A stretch of 64,000 nt of DNA from JAKLIX01 sp964605655 (lineage in GTDB: Bacteria > Bacteroidota > Bacteroidia > Bacteroidales > CAIXZF01): positions 1 to 64,000 of the forward strand of contig CAZSDK010000009.1 of NCBI GenBank assembly GCA_964605655.1. The letters run 5' to 3'. The stretch's first letter is position 1. The number at the start of each line of letters is the position of its first letter. Below, piece after piece: positions 1-7,614 of the stretch. The position numbers and the translations under genes are program-made. The notes under the pieces were generated by a model. It saw only the letters and a list, made by a program, of their open reading frames with translations, was not told the DNA's origin and ran no database searches.

Positions 1-194
1 CACATAGTGATCACTATCCTGGCCAAGACCCTTTTTCTATTTACATGGATTCTATGTGGTGAAAAAAATATTGGGGGTCCCATTGATGAAAACCAGAGAA
101 GGTGATGATTTCGGCCATCATGATTATTGTGTAAACAAACCATCGATGAGCATTCTGATTCTATTGAACTTTTGGCGATGAATATTGTTTTTAT

Positions 195-209
195 TTATAA
201 TCATTCTAA
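195..209. promoter_or_regulatory. Possible Fur-like box upstream of sod
   Basis: TTATAATCATTCTAA matches 12 of 15 positions of the 7-1-7 Fur consensus (TGATAATCATTATCA) and ends 18 bases before the superoxide dismutase start. Iron-dependent control of superoxide dismutases is known in many bacteria. The surrounding sequence is very AT-rich, so a chance match is quite possible. Confidence 0.22.
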
Positions 210-227
210 TTAATAATACTATTTTAT

Positions 228-944
228 ATGAAAACCAGATATTTAGGAATTATAGCACTGACTACCCTGGTGAGTGCAGAAGGCATGTCAGCCAACGGTA
301 ATGACCCCTTGCTCCAGGTTCAGGCCAGCAAACTTGAGTTTCACAAACTTCCTTATGCTTATGATGCCCTGGAGCCTTTTGTGGATAAGATGACCATGGA
401 GATCCACTATTCAAAGCACCATAAGGCTTATTATGACAACCTCCTGAAGGCCATTCAGGGAACTGATATGGAGCAACGTACCCTCTCCGACCTATTCAAA
501 CAGATGAGCAAATACCCGGCTGCCGTCCGTAACAACGGAGGAGGCTATTATAACCATTGGTTGTTCTGGAACAACATGTCGGCTGCCGGCAGCAATCCCA
601 TCAGCAAGGAATTTGAGCAGGTCCTGGTGAAGGCATTCGGTAGCATGGAGGAGTTCAAGAAGCAGTTCAGTGAGGCCGGAAAGACCCGTTTCGGAAGCGG
701 TTGGGCATGGCTGAGCCTGGATGCTGACGGCAAGCTCTTCATCTCCTCGACTCCCAACCAGGACAATCCGCTCATGGATGTAGCTGAAAAGAAAGGGACC
801 CCTCTCTTAGCCCTGGACGTGTGGGAACATGCATATTACCTGAAGTACCAGAATCGCCGGCCTGATTATATCGATGCCTGGTGGAATGTGGTGAACTGGA
901 AGGTGGTGGAAGAGCGGTATAAAGCTGCGAACGGTAGGCAGTAG
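228..944 (+). CDS. sod: Superoxide dismutase (Fe/Mn family), probably exported
   Basis: This 238-residue protein converts superoxide to hydrogen peroxide and oxygen. The alpha-hairpin domain begins at LPYAYDALEP (41-50). The four metal ligands are visible: H60 (MEIH), H110 (NHWLFW), D197 and H201 (DVWEHAYY). The active-site tyrosine is Y68. Gly at 106, four residues before the second ligand, together with Gln178 (PNQDNPL) is the manganese or cambialistic pattern rather than strict iron. Residues 1-22 (charged MKTR, then YLGIIALTTLVSA) look like a signal peptide, and the mature domain starts only near residue 38, so a periplasmic or secreted enzyme is likely. Cytosolic relatives lack this extension of about 35 residues. 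The gene stands alone and converges on rocD. Its last codons (NGRQ, stop) lie inside a GGCAGT repeat tract. Confidence 0.93.
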   Translation: MKTRYLGIIALTTLVSAEGMSANGNDPLLQVQASKLEFHKLPYAYDALEPFVDKMTMEIHYSKHHKAYYDNLLKAIQGTDMEQRTLSDLFKQMSKYPAAVRNNGGGYYNHWLFWNNMSAAGSNPISKEFEQVLVKAFGSMEEFKKQFSEAGKTRFGSGWAWLSLDADGKLFISSTPNQDNPLMDVAEKKGTPLLALDVWEHAYYLKYQNRRPDYIDAWWNVVNWKVVEERYKAANGRQ

Positions 945-1024
945 GCAGTGGGCAGTTTTTCAGTGAACCAGTGTACCAGTGTACCAGTGTACCAGTGAAC
1001 CAGTGAACCAGTGAACCAGTGTAT
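934..1024. repeat. GGCAGT heptamers followed by an 8-copy CAGTGWAC tandem array
   Basis: Three GGCAGT-type heptamers (934-956) are followed directly by eight head-to-tail 8-base units, CAGTGAAC or CAGTGTAC, at 961-1024. The tract fills the gap between the convergent sod and rocD genes and reaches into both: it supplies the last sod codons, and its last base is the first base of the rocD stop codon as read on the plus strand. Confidence 0.9.
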
Positions 1025-2247
1025 CAGGAGAAGAAGAGGATAGACTTTTCAATGATCTTCACGGCTTCTCTCACCTGTTCTTCATTGATCACCAGGGGAG
1101 GAGCAAAGCGGATGATGTGCTGGTGGGTGGGTTTGGCCAGAAGTCCGTTCTCGGCCATCTTCATACAAACATCCCAGGCTTCCTTGCCGTTCTTCGGTTT
1201 GATGATGACGGCATTCAGGAGACCTTTGCCCCTGACGAGCTCGATCATATCGGAATGGATCTTTCTTACCTCTTCCCTGAAAATTGTCCCCATCTTTTCT
1301 GCATTGCCTGCCAGGTCCTCGTCTTTCACCACCTGAAGGGCTGTGATGGCCACTTTTGCAGCCAGCGGATTACCACCAAAGGTAGAACCATGCTGACCGG
1401 GTTTCATGGTGAGCATGATGTCATCGTTGGCCAAGACGGCAGAGACGGGATAAACACCACCTGACAGGGCCTTGCCCAGGATGAGGATATCGGGTTTGAC
1501 CTCCTCATGGTCGCAGCAAAGAAGTTTCCCCGTACGGGCGATGCCGGTCTGGACCTCATCGGCTATGAAAAGCACATTTTTCTTTGTACACAGCTCCCTG
1601 CTTTTAGCCAGGTAACCGGGATCAGGAACGTTCACGCCGGCCTCTCCCTGTATGGGTTCCACCAGGAAGGCTGCCACGGTCTGATCTTCAAGGGCTATGG
1701 AAAGAGCATCGAGGTCGTTGTATGGAATGGTGATGAATCCGGGGGTAAAAGGCCCATAGTTGATTCTGGCCTCCGGATCGGTGGAAAAGGAGATGACCGT
1801 GGTGGTACGTCCGTGAAAATTCTGCTCACAAACGATGATCTTTGCTTCATTGGCGGGGATGCCCTTTTTCTCATAACCCCAGCGACGGGCCAGTTTCAGG
1901 GCAGTCTCCACAGCCTCTGCGCCTGTATTCATAGGCAATACCTTGTCGAAACCGAAGTAGGAGGTCACATACTTCTCGTAAGGACCCAGCACATCGTTAT
2001 AAAATGCCCTTGAGGTCAGGGTCAAAGTCCTGGCTTGTTCCACGAGGGTATCCACGATGCGGGGATGACAATGGCCCTGATTTACAGCAGAATATGCTGA
2101 CAGAAAATCATAATACATTTTCCCCTCTACATCCCAGACATAAGGACCTTCTCCTTTGCTCAACACGACGGGTAAGGGATGATAATTATGAGCTCCGAAT
2201 TTGTCTTCCATTTCAATGGCTTGCTGCGATGTGATCTTTGTGGACAT
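1024..2247 (-). CDS. rocD: Ornithine--oxo-acid aminotransferase
   Basis: This is a class III PLP-dependent aminotransferase of 407 residues. It moves the delta-amino group of ornithine to 2-oxoglutarate, giving glutamate semialdehyde, and so links arginine/ornithine with proline and glutamate metabolism. Family landmarks are the N-terminal NYHPLPVVLSKGEG, YDFLSAYSAVNQGH, the cofactor-binding IADEVQTGIARTGK, the Schiff-base lysine region LILGKALSGGVYPVSAV and the HGSTFGGNPLA loop. An in-frame ATG exists at 2283, but a strong -7 promoter element lies at 2281-2288, so that codon falls inside the promoter. The second ATG at 2247 (MSTKITSQQ) is therefore the start. It is cytosolic and is transcribed separately from the upstream ubiD. 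Confidence 0.93.
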   Translation of the reverse strand: MSTKITSQQAIEMEDKFGAHNYHPLPVVLSKGEGPYVWDVEGKMYYDFLSAYSAVNQGHCHPRIVDTLVEQARTLTLTSRAFYNDVLGPYEKYVTSYFGFDKVLPMNTGAEAVETALKLARRWGYEKKGIPANEAKIIVCEQNFHGRTTTVISFSTDPEARINYGPFTPGFITIPYNDLDALSIALEDQTVAAFLVEPIQGEAGVNVPDPGYLAKSRELCTKKNVLFIADEVQTGIARTGKLLCCDHEEVKPDILILGKALSGGVYPVSAVLANDDIMLTMKPGQHGSTFGGNPLAAKVAITALQVVKDEDLAGNAEKMGTIFREEVRKIHSDMIELVRGKGLLNAVIIKPKNGKEAWDVCMKMAENGLLAKPTHQHIIRFAPPLVINEEQVREAVKIIEKSILFFS

Positions 2248-2280
2248 AAAAAATAGTTTTAAGTGTTTGTAATAGTGGTG

Positions 2281-2311
2281 CAAAGGTAGGCAGAATTCCC
2301 GAAACAGGCAA
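2281..2311 (-). promoter_or_regulatory. Bacteroidota-type promoter of rocD
   Basis: On the minus strand, TACCTTTG (2288-2281) matches the TAnnTTTG -7 element. TTG (2311-2309) lies 20 bases upstream, the usual spacing for the -33 element. Transcription would start near 2275, about 28 bases before the chosen ATG at 2247. This promoter decides the start codon of rocD. Confidence 0.75.
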
Positions 2312-2343
2312 TGCCGAACAGAAAGAAGTAGGTGAAATATCAG

Positions 2344-4206
2344 CTACACCACGGCTTCAGCCCCACCCGGGTAAACCTGTTCGCGGTAAAATGAGGAAGG
2401 TGAAGGGATTAATGGTCCCAGTCCCAGCAAGTCCCACATCTGGTCGACCCTGTTGATGGTATCATCGTCACTGACGGTACAATTGGGCCAGGGCCTGGTA
2501 AATCCGTCGAGGTCAGGGTACTTCCGGGTGCCATCGATTACCAGTGTGGATGATTTTTCTGAGGTAAGGATATAGCAGTCGCGGCCGGGGTCTATGTTGT
2601 TCAACACCCTCCAGACGAGGGTGAAATAATCATCTACTTTGACAAACTCCTCGGTGAATATCAGCAGTTTAACATCGTTGAGCTGCCCCTGATGGTTCAT
2701 TGTTTCGGCCATTTCTTTCACCTGGTTCATTCTGGTCTTTTTCAGGGGGATGATTTTGAGGAAGGGAAGGGTGGCTCCCCCCCCGGATGGGGGGGGCTGG
2801 GGGGGGGTATGGATTGATCTCTCCTCCATTGCAGAATTATGCCCATGAAGCTTGATTCCCATCTTCCCGCCTTTAGCAAAAACAGTACTGGAATGGTCCA
2901 GCACATCCAAGGGACCGCTGGAAAAGATCACGTCTCGGGAGGGCTCAAATCCCTCAATATGTTTGATATATAACTCTTTATAGTTTTCGAGCGATGTTTC
3001 TGCTGCCTCCTCACCCTCCTGTTCCACGACCACCATCACTTTGTTGAACATCATCTGTCCGGCGCCCCATAAGGCATTCATCACCTTCTCCGACTGTCCG
3101 GGGTAGGTCTTCCTCATGGCCAGAAGCACCAGGTTATGAAATACTCCCTCGGCAGGCATGTGCATGTCAACAATTTCCGGGGCCAGGCTCATCCTGATGG
3201 GAGTGAGAAAGATCCTTTCTGTCGCCTTGCCCAGATACAAGTCCTCCTGTGGAGGAATCCCCACGATGGTGGAAGGATAGACGGCATTCCTGCGATGGGT
3301 GATACAGGTGATATGGAATACCGGGTATAAATCGGGAAGGGAATAAAATCCGGTATGATCCCCGAAAGGGCCTTCTGTTTTCAGTTCTTCAGCAGGATCC
3401 ACATACCCCTCGATCACAAAATCCACATCAGCAGGAACTTCCAGTTCATTGGTGAGACATTTCACCAATTCCACTTTCTTTTTCCTTAAAAACCCTGCCA
3501 GCATGTACTCATCTACCTGGTCGGGCATGGGTGCCGTGGCGACATACGTATACACGGGGTCTCCACCGAGGGTGATGGTGACCGGCATTCTACGGCCCAT
3601 GCTCTTGTATTCATGGTAGTGCCGGGCAGAATTTTTATGAAGATGCCAGTGCATGCCGGTGGTGTCAGGACCATAGACCTGCATCCGGTACATGCCGACA
3701 TTCCTTGAACCGGTATGAGGATCCCTGGTATGAACGACAGGCAGGGTGATGAAAGGACCGCCATCATGGGGCCAGCAGGTCAGTATGGGAAGCAAAGTGA
3801 GATCAGGCCTGGGAAACACCACCTCCTGGCAGGCACCTTTCCCTTTCCTGGACCGCGGCATCCAGGAAGCAAAACGGGACAAGGCAGGTAACAACCGCAA
3901 CTTATCCCGCAAGGTACTCCTTGGTGTGCTTATCAAAGAAAATAGTTGCTGTATCTCAGCAGCCACTTCGTCCAGATGTCTGACTCCCAAGGCCTTGCAC
4001 ACCCGTGACTCCGTACCCATGGCATTCATCAAAACCGGAAAGGCTGTGCCTGTTTTTTCAAAAAGCAAAGCTTTGCCGGCATTCTTGATTATTCGGTCGG
4101 TCACCTCAGCCATTTCCAGCTTCGGCGAAACACCCGTTTTGATCCTTACCAGCTCTCCTTCAGCCTCCAGCGACTGAATAAAATGTTGCAGGTCCCGGTA
4201 TGCCAT
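2344..4206 (-). CDS. ubiD: UbiD-family decarboxylase (prenylated-FMN dependent)
   Basis: This 620-residue protein belongs to the UbiD family, which decarboxylates aromatic or alpha,beta-unsaturated acids using prenyl-FMN; 4-hydroxy-3-polyprenylbenzoate is the classical substrate. Supporting segments are DRIIKNAGKALLFEKTG near the N-terminus, the cofactor region with MQVYGPDTTGMHWHLHKNSA, PVTITLGGDPV, and the catalytic acidic motif TEGPFGDHTGFY around residue 278. UbiD orthologues in this phylum are near 600 residues, longer than the enterobacterial enzyme of about 490. Residues about 466-478 (HTPPQPPPSGGGA) are low-complexity and are encoded by a C8-N4-G8 hairpin element, which looks like an in-frame insertion. 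No ubiX is in the window. The true substrate cannot be told from sequence; menaquinone synthesis is one option. Confidence 0.88.
   Translation of the reverse strand: MAYRDLQHFIQSLEAEGELVRIKTGVSPKLEMAEVTDRIIKNAGKALLFEKTGTAFPVLMNAMGTESRVCKALGVRHLDEVAAEIQQLFSLISTPRSTLRDKLRLLPALSRFASWMPRSRKGKGACQEVVFPRPDLTLLPILTCWPHDGGPFITLPVVHTRDPHTGSRNVGMYRMQVYGPDTTGMHWHLHKNSARHYHEYKSMGRRMPVTITLGGDPVYTYVATAPMPDQVDEYMLAGFLRKKKVELVKCLTNELEVPADVDFVIEGYVDPAEELKTEGPFGDHTGFYSLPDLYPVFHITCITHRRNAVYPSTIVGIPPQEDLYLGKATERIFLTPIRMSLAPEIVDMHMPAEGVFHNLVLLAMRKTYPGQSEKVMNALWGAGQMMFNKVMVVVEQEGEEAAETSLENYKELYIKHIEGFEPSRDVIFSSGPLDVLDHSSTVFAKGGKMGIKLHGHNSAMEERSIHTPPQPPPSGGGATLPFLKIIPLKKTRMNQVKEMAETMNHQGQLNDVKLLIFTEEFVKVDDYFTLVWRVLNNIDPGRDCYILTSEKSSTLVIDGTRKYPDLDGFTRPWPNCTVSDDDTINRVDQMWDLLGLGPLIPSPSSFYREQVYPGGAEAVV
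2775..2812. repeat. C8-GGAT-G8 hairpin element inside ubiD
   Basis: Eight C (2777-2784), the spacer GGAT, eight G (2789-2796), then CT and nine G form a near-perfect palindrome followed by a G tract. The same arrangement (C7-GATT-G8 followed by G-rich sequence) occurs between genes at 21681-21726. Here it is translated in frame as Pro- and Gly-rich residues. Slippage in any of these runs would frameshift ubiD. Confidence 0.8.
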
Positions 4207-4224
4207 AACCCAAGTTTTCTGCTA

Positions 4225-4232
4225 CAAAGGTA
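4225..4232 (-). promoter_or_regulatory. -7 promoter element of ubiD
   Basis: TACCTTTG on the minus strand fits the phylum's -7 consensus and lies 19 bases upstream of the ubiD ATG (4206), giving a leader of roughly 12 bases. No clear TTG is present at the expected -33 position. Confidence 0.55.
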
Positions 4233-4281
4233 AAATACCTTGGGGACTATCATGGATCCGGATCAAATTCAGGGATTTTCC

Positions 4282-4289
4282 GATCTTTG
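4282..4289 (+). promoter_or_regulatory. Weak candidate -7 element of the 4312 methyltransferase
   Basis: GATCTTTG differs from TAnnTTTG at the first base. It would place a transcription start near 4296, just before the ATG at 4312. It is used only as mild support for that start. Confidence 0.25.
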
Positions 4290-4311
4290 GAGTGATTTAC
4301 CGGTCATTGTC

Positions 4312-5106
4312 ATGAAGAAGTTCCTCTCCCGCATCCTGCGAAAGCTTCGCCTGATATACATCATGGATTACGGGGTGTATTATTACCAGAAAATGAAGAA
4401 CTTCAGACAGAATAAGAGTTTCATTAAGAAACATCCGGGTGTCAGCATGCCGCCCGATTATCTCATTTATGAGTCGTTCCAGCTGGATTACCAAAAATAT
4501 TACACCGACAGTCTGGAAACAGCCCGCTGGCTTTCCGGGCTCTTCAGCGAGCATTCACCGGTATACAATATTAATATTCTTGACTGGGGATGCGGTCCGG
4601 CACGTATTGTAAGGCACCTGCCAGGTCTCATGGGGAACAACAATGTTTTTTTCGGTACCGATTACAATGCTGCTACCATCCGGTGGTGCCGTGACCATAT
4701 ACCTGGTGTCACCTTCACCCTGAATGGTCTGGAGCCTCCCCTGGATTTCAGCGACGGCTTTTTTCATATTGCCTATGGCATTTCCATCTTCACGCATCTT
4801 TCCGGTCCCATGCATGAGCAATGGATACGTGAACTGCACCGGGTCCTAACCCCTGGCGGCATCCTGCTGCTAACCACGCAGGGCGCTGCTTTCAGACAGA
4901 AATTACAGTCATCCGAATTATCAGGATTTGATGCAGGCCATCTCGTGGTGAGAGGACAGGTAAAAGAAGGGCACAGGACCTTTTCTGCTTTTCAGCCCGA
5001 AATCTATTTCAGAAGACTTTGCAAGGAGTTTGAGGTGGTCGATTTTCAGCCCGGTTCAGGAACAGAAAGGCCACAGCAGGATGTCTGGATACTCAAGAAA
5101 AAATAA
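4312..5106 (+). CDS. Class I SAM-dependent methyltransferase
   Basis: This 264-residue protein has a Rossmann-fold methyltransferase core. Motif I is ILDWGCGPARIVRHL, the acidic end of strand 2 is in FFGTDYNAATI, and the post-II/III region is GFFHIAYGISIFTHL followed by ELHRVLTPGGILLLTTQG. The first 75 residues are basic and aromatic (LRLIYIMDYGVYYYQKMK), which may be membrane-peripheral. The frame is open back to an ATG at 4240, but MKKFLSRIL at 4312 is the better start: the extension is not basic and a candidate -7 element lies inside it. It converges on the O-antigen ligase gene with a 4-base gap. A role in modifying a surface glycan is plausible from context; the substrate is unknown. Confidence 0.8.
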   Translation: MKKFLSRILRKLRLIYIMDYGVYYYQKMKNFRQNKSFIKKHPGVSMPPDYLIYESFQLDYQKYYTDSLETARWLSGLFSEHSPVYNINILDWGCGPARIVRHLPGLMGNNNVFFGTDYNAATIRWCRDHIPGVTFTLNGLEPPLDFSDGFFHIAYGISIFTHLSGPMHEQWIRELHRVLTPGGILLLTTQGAAFRQKLQSSELSGFDAGHLVVRGQVKEGHRTFSAFQPEIYFRRLCKEFEVVDFQPGSGTERPQQDVWILKKK

Positions 5107-5110
5107 GTCA

Positions 5111-6559
5111 CTATTCCTCTGATGATGGCACTTTCTCTTTACCCACCTTCCTTGGATAATAGACATCGAAGGCTACAATGACCGCAGCAAAGCCCCAGAA
5201 AGGGATGGAGGCTTTGTCGGAATCCAGAAAGTTATTGAGCATCCCATGGATGAGGTAGGTAAACAACCCTACCAGGAGTGACATTACCAGAAGTCTCACC
5301 TCAGGGTCAGCCGCTCTCTGGTACACCTTTATACCGTAGTAAAAGATGATAATAGCCAGGACCAGGAAGCTGATCATTCCCAGGAATCCCGACTCTGCCA
5401 GGGGCCCGAAATACTCAGAATGCGCATTGCCCTTATCCCCGGCATTGGTGCTGATGATGGTCCGTTCCTGGGAATTCTGAAAAGGGGCATATAAAAACTG
5501 ATAGGTACCCGGACCCCAGCCCATTACTGGTCTTTCACGAAACATCCTCAGGGCGGAGTTCCAGCGGTTGATACGTTCCAGGTTGGATGCATCGGAGGAG
5601 ATGTTAGAAATGGACTGGACATGCTCAACGATATTGCTTGAGGAATCCTGCTTGTTCTTCTCCAGCTTGCGAAAGATACCCTCCTGGAAAACGACGAAGA
5701 GCCCGATAAAGATTCCAGCAGCCAACAAGACGGTCCGGAACCGGATTCTGAAATAGACCAGCAAAAATAAGGCAAGACCTGCCACCACGCTGATCCATGC
5801 TGCACGACTGTATGAAAAGAAGATTCCTATCCCCAGGATCATAAAAATCAGGAATGAGAACAGCCGTTTGGTCCTGTTATTCTTCTTATTGAAGGTAAGT
5901 CCCACTGCTACCGGAATATACAATGCCAGCGCAGCTCCATAGGCTGTATGGTCGTTATAAAAGGGGGTCATCACCCAATGCCCGGGCTCTTCAGCAAAAC
6001 CCCACAGAGAATGATTATACAGTGTATAGAAAACCACCCCGACCAGAGGTATCAGGTAGGCCCAGAGAAATAACTTGACATGCCGGGTGTCCCTGAAAAG
6101 TTGAGTGGCCACAAAGAAGAAAGGAATAACAAACCACAGCCTCGACAACACATATTTAGCTGACACCAGGGGAATCTCACTGCTTACCGAGGTGATCACC
6201 ATCCAGGCAAGATTAAAAAGGATAGCCAGGCTGACCGGATGTTTCCATATATTCTTATCAAAATCATGTACCAGGAACTGTCTCAGGAGAAAGAGCAGCA
6301 GGACACCGAACAACAAGGGTTCTGTGGGCAAAGAGACGCTGAATCCATCGGAATAATCCCGGTACAATACGGCCAGGGGAGTAGCAAAAGTGATCAGCAG
6401 CAATATCTTGTCGAGTGAAAAGACAAACAACAGGAGCACCAGCAAAACGGCCGGTATGAGAAAGCCCCAGTACATTTCCTTAATCACCAGAAAGGCATTC
6501 AGTCCTATGAAAAGGATGCTGATCAGATAAACCCAGCGTATGTATGATTTCTCAGGCAA
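5111..6559 (-). CDS. O-antigen ligase / Wzy-type polymerase family membrane protein
   Basis: This 482-residue polytopic membrane protein has about 11-12 hydrophobic segments. It carries the signature of the O-antigen ligase/polymerase (Wzy_C) family in its large periplasmic loop: GWGPGTYQFLY near residue 347 and NAHSEYFGPLAESG near residue 376, followed by two more membrane helices. Proteins of this family either join finished glycan to lipid A core (WaaL) or polymerise repeat units (Wzy); the sequence alone does not separate these. It is the last gene of a four-gene minus-strand group, flippase - Wzz-like - Wzz-like - ligase, which supports a Wzx/Wzy-dependent pathway at the inner membrane. 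Confidence 0.85.
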   Translation of the reverse strand: MPEKSYIRWVYLISILFIGLNAFLVIKEMYWGFLIPAVLLVLLLFVFSLDKILLLITFATPLAVLYRDYSDGFSVSLPTEPLLFGVLLLFLLRQFLVHDFDKNIWKHPVSLAILFNLAWMVITSVSSEIPLVSAKYVLSRLWFVIPFFFVATQLFRDTRHVKLFLWAYLIPLVGVVFYTLYNHSLWGFAEEPGHWVMTPFYNDHTAYGAALALYIPVAVGLTFNKKNNRTKRLFSFLIFMILGIGIFFSYSRAAWISVVAGLALFLLVYFRIRFRTVLLAAGIFIGLFVVFQEGIFRKLEKNKQDSSSNIVEHVQSISNISSDASNLERINRWNSALRMFRERPVMGWGPGTYQFLYAPFQNSQERTIISTNAGDKGNAHSEYFGPLAESGFLGMISFLVLAIIIFYYGIKVYQRAADPEVRLLVMSLLVGLFTYLIHGMLNNFLDSDKASIPFWGFAAVIVAFDVYYPRKVGKEKVPSSEE

Positions 6560-6577
6560 GAATTAATGAATTGAGAT

Positions 6578-7531
6578 TCACTGTGCAACAGGCGCACTCT
6601 CAGGCTTCTTCTTCCTGTCTTCCCAATAGGAGATGATCACTATCGACAGGAACAAAGTGGCCAGGACAGACAGGCTGATGATCAGCCACACCTTGGGATA
6701 AACTTTTTTATCGGATACAAAGGGTGGAGACACCACGGTTGAATAGGTGTACTCCCTATTATAGTTGAGTACCGCTTCATCGTATTTCAGTTTGAACTCA
6801 CTGTAGGCTTCCGCCTCGCTCATGGCCAGGCTCACCAGCATGACCAGTTCCCCGTCGGATCCTGTTCCGGACCTCATCCTTCTGACAATATTCTTATCAA
6901 AATCTTCAATGGCAATGGAATCCTTAACCCGGGTAGAAAAGCTTTTGATCAGGTTTAAGTCGGGGACTTTTACTTTGGGCAGGCCTTTATTGACCGTAAT
7001 ATCGTCAATGGAGTTCTGAATACTGTCGAGCAAGACTCGCTTTTTGGCGAGGACCAATTCAAAATTGTCAAGCACTTCTTTAAACTTCAGCTTATGTACC
7101 GACCTGACCTTGAGATCATAATAATGAAGGATCGCATTCACAATATCGCAGGCGACTTTGGGATCGGCATCCAGCACGTTGATCACCACTGATTCGAATT
7201 CTGTCTTTCTGATAGAAATCCTCTGGCTGTATACATAAAACAGCGTCGACAGGTAATATTGGTTGGAGGCCTTGATCCCATATCTTTTCCTAAGCTCAAA
7301 CTTCCTGATGATGCTGTCGCGTATGTCGCCAGAATTAAAGAGCTGTAACATCTGCTCGGTCTCCGTCTCATCAGAATAAGGGTAGATATTGGTGGGATAG
7401 ACTACTGCAAAAGACTTGTAAAGGGGTGTCACGAAAAGTTTACTGGAGAAAAAAGCAGAAAGGAGGCCGGCGATCAGGCCAATGACCAGCAGGTGATATT
7501 TCCAGACGAGTATGAACCTTATAAAATTCAT
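6578..7531 (-). CDS. Wzz-like chain-length determinant protein (second copy)
   Basis: This 317-residue protein has the chain-length regulator layout. An N-terminal membrane helix (about residues 11-31, LLVIGLIAGLLSAFFSS) is followed by a periplasmic region with helical segments, and a second helix lies near the C-terminus (about 282-304, VWLIISLSVLATLFLSIVII) after the Pro-containing segment VSPPFVSDKKVYP. There is no C-terminal tyrosine kinase domain, so it is a Wzz type rather than a Wzc type. It shares its plan with the neighbouring gene at 7615, including TE..EQLLQ-like and RD.I..KF.L...YGI segments, so the two are likely paralogues. It lies between that gene and the ligase. Confidence 0.82.
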   Translation of the reverse strand: MNFIRFILVWKYHLLVIGLIAGLLSAFFSSKLFVTPLYKSFAVVYPTNIYPYSDETETEQMLQLFNSGDIRDSIIRKFELRKRYGIKASNQYYLSTLFYVYSQRISIRKTEFESVVINVLDADPKVACDIVNAILHYYDLKVRSVHKLKFKEVLDNFELVLAKKRVLLDSIQNSIDDITVNKGLPKVKVPDLNLIKSFSTRVKDSIAIEDFDKNIVRRMRSGTGSDGELVMLVSLAMSEAEAYSEFKLKYDEAVLNYNREYTYSTVVSPPFVSDKKVYPKVWLIISLSVLATLFLSIVIISYWEDRKKKPESAPVAQ

Positions 7532-7614
7532 ATTGCTAAAGTAACCCTCAACCTTTAGAATCTCAACGTTTAAAACCGGTTCTTCAACACTAACTCTTTC
7601 GGGTGACCGGGGTA

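Noticed and set aside
86..181. 31-codon open frame MKTREGDDFG... upstream of sod
   Set aside because: It is too short to judge, with no leader signal and no recognisable similarity. Its MKTR start resembles the sod start only by chance.
961..1024. The 8-base tandem array as a CRISPR
   Set aside because: Units are contiguous with no spacers and only 8 bases long.
2247..2283. Upstream ATG at 2283 as the rocD start
   Set aside because: It lies inside the -7 promoter element, so it would not be in the transcript, and the added residues are not typical of the family.
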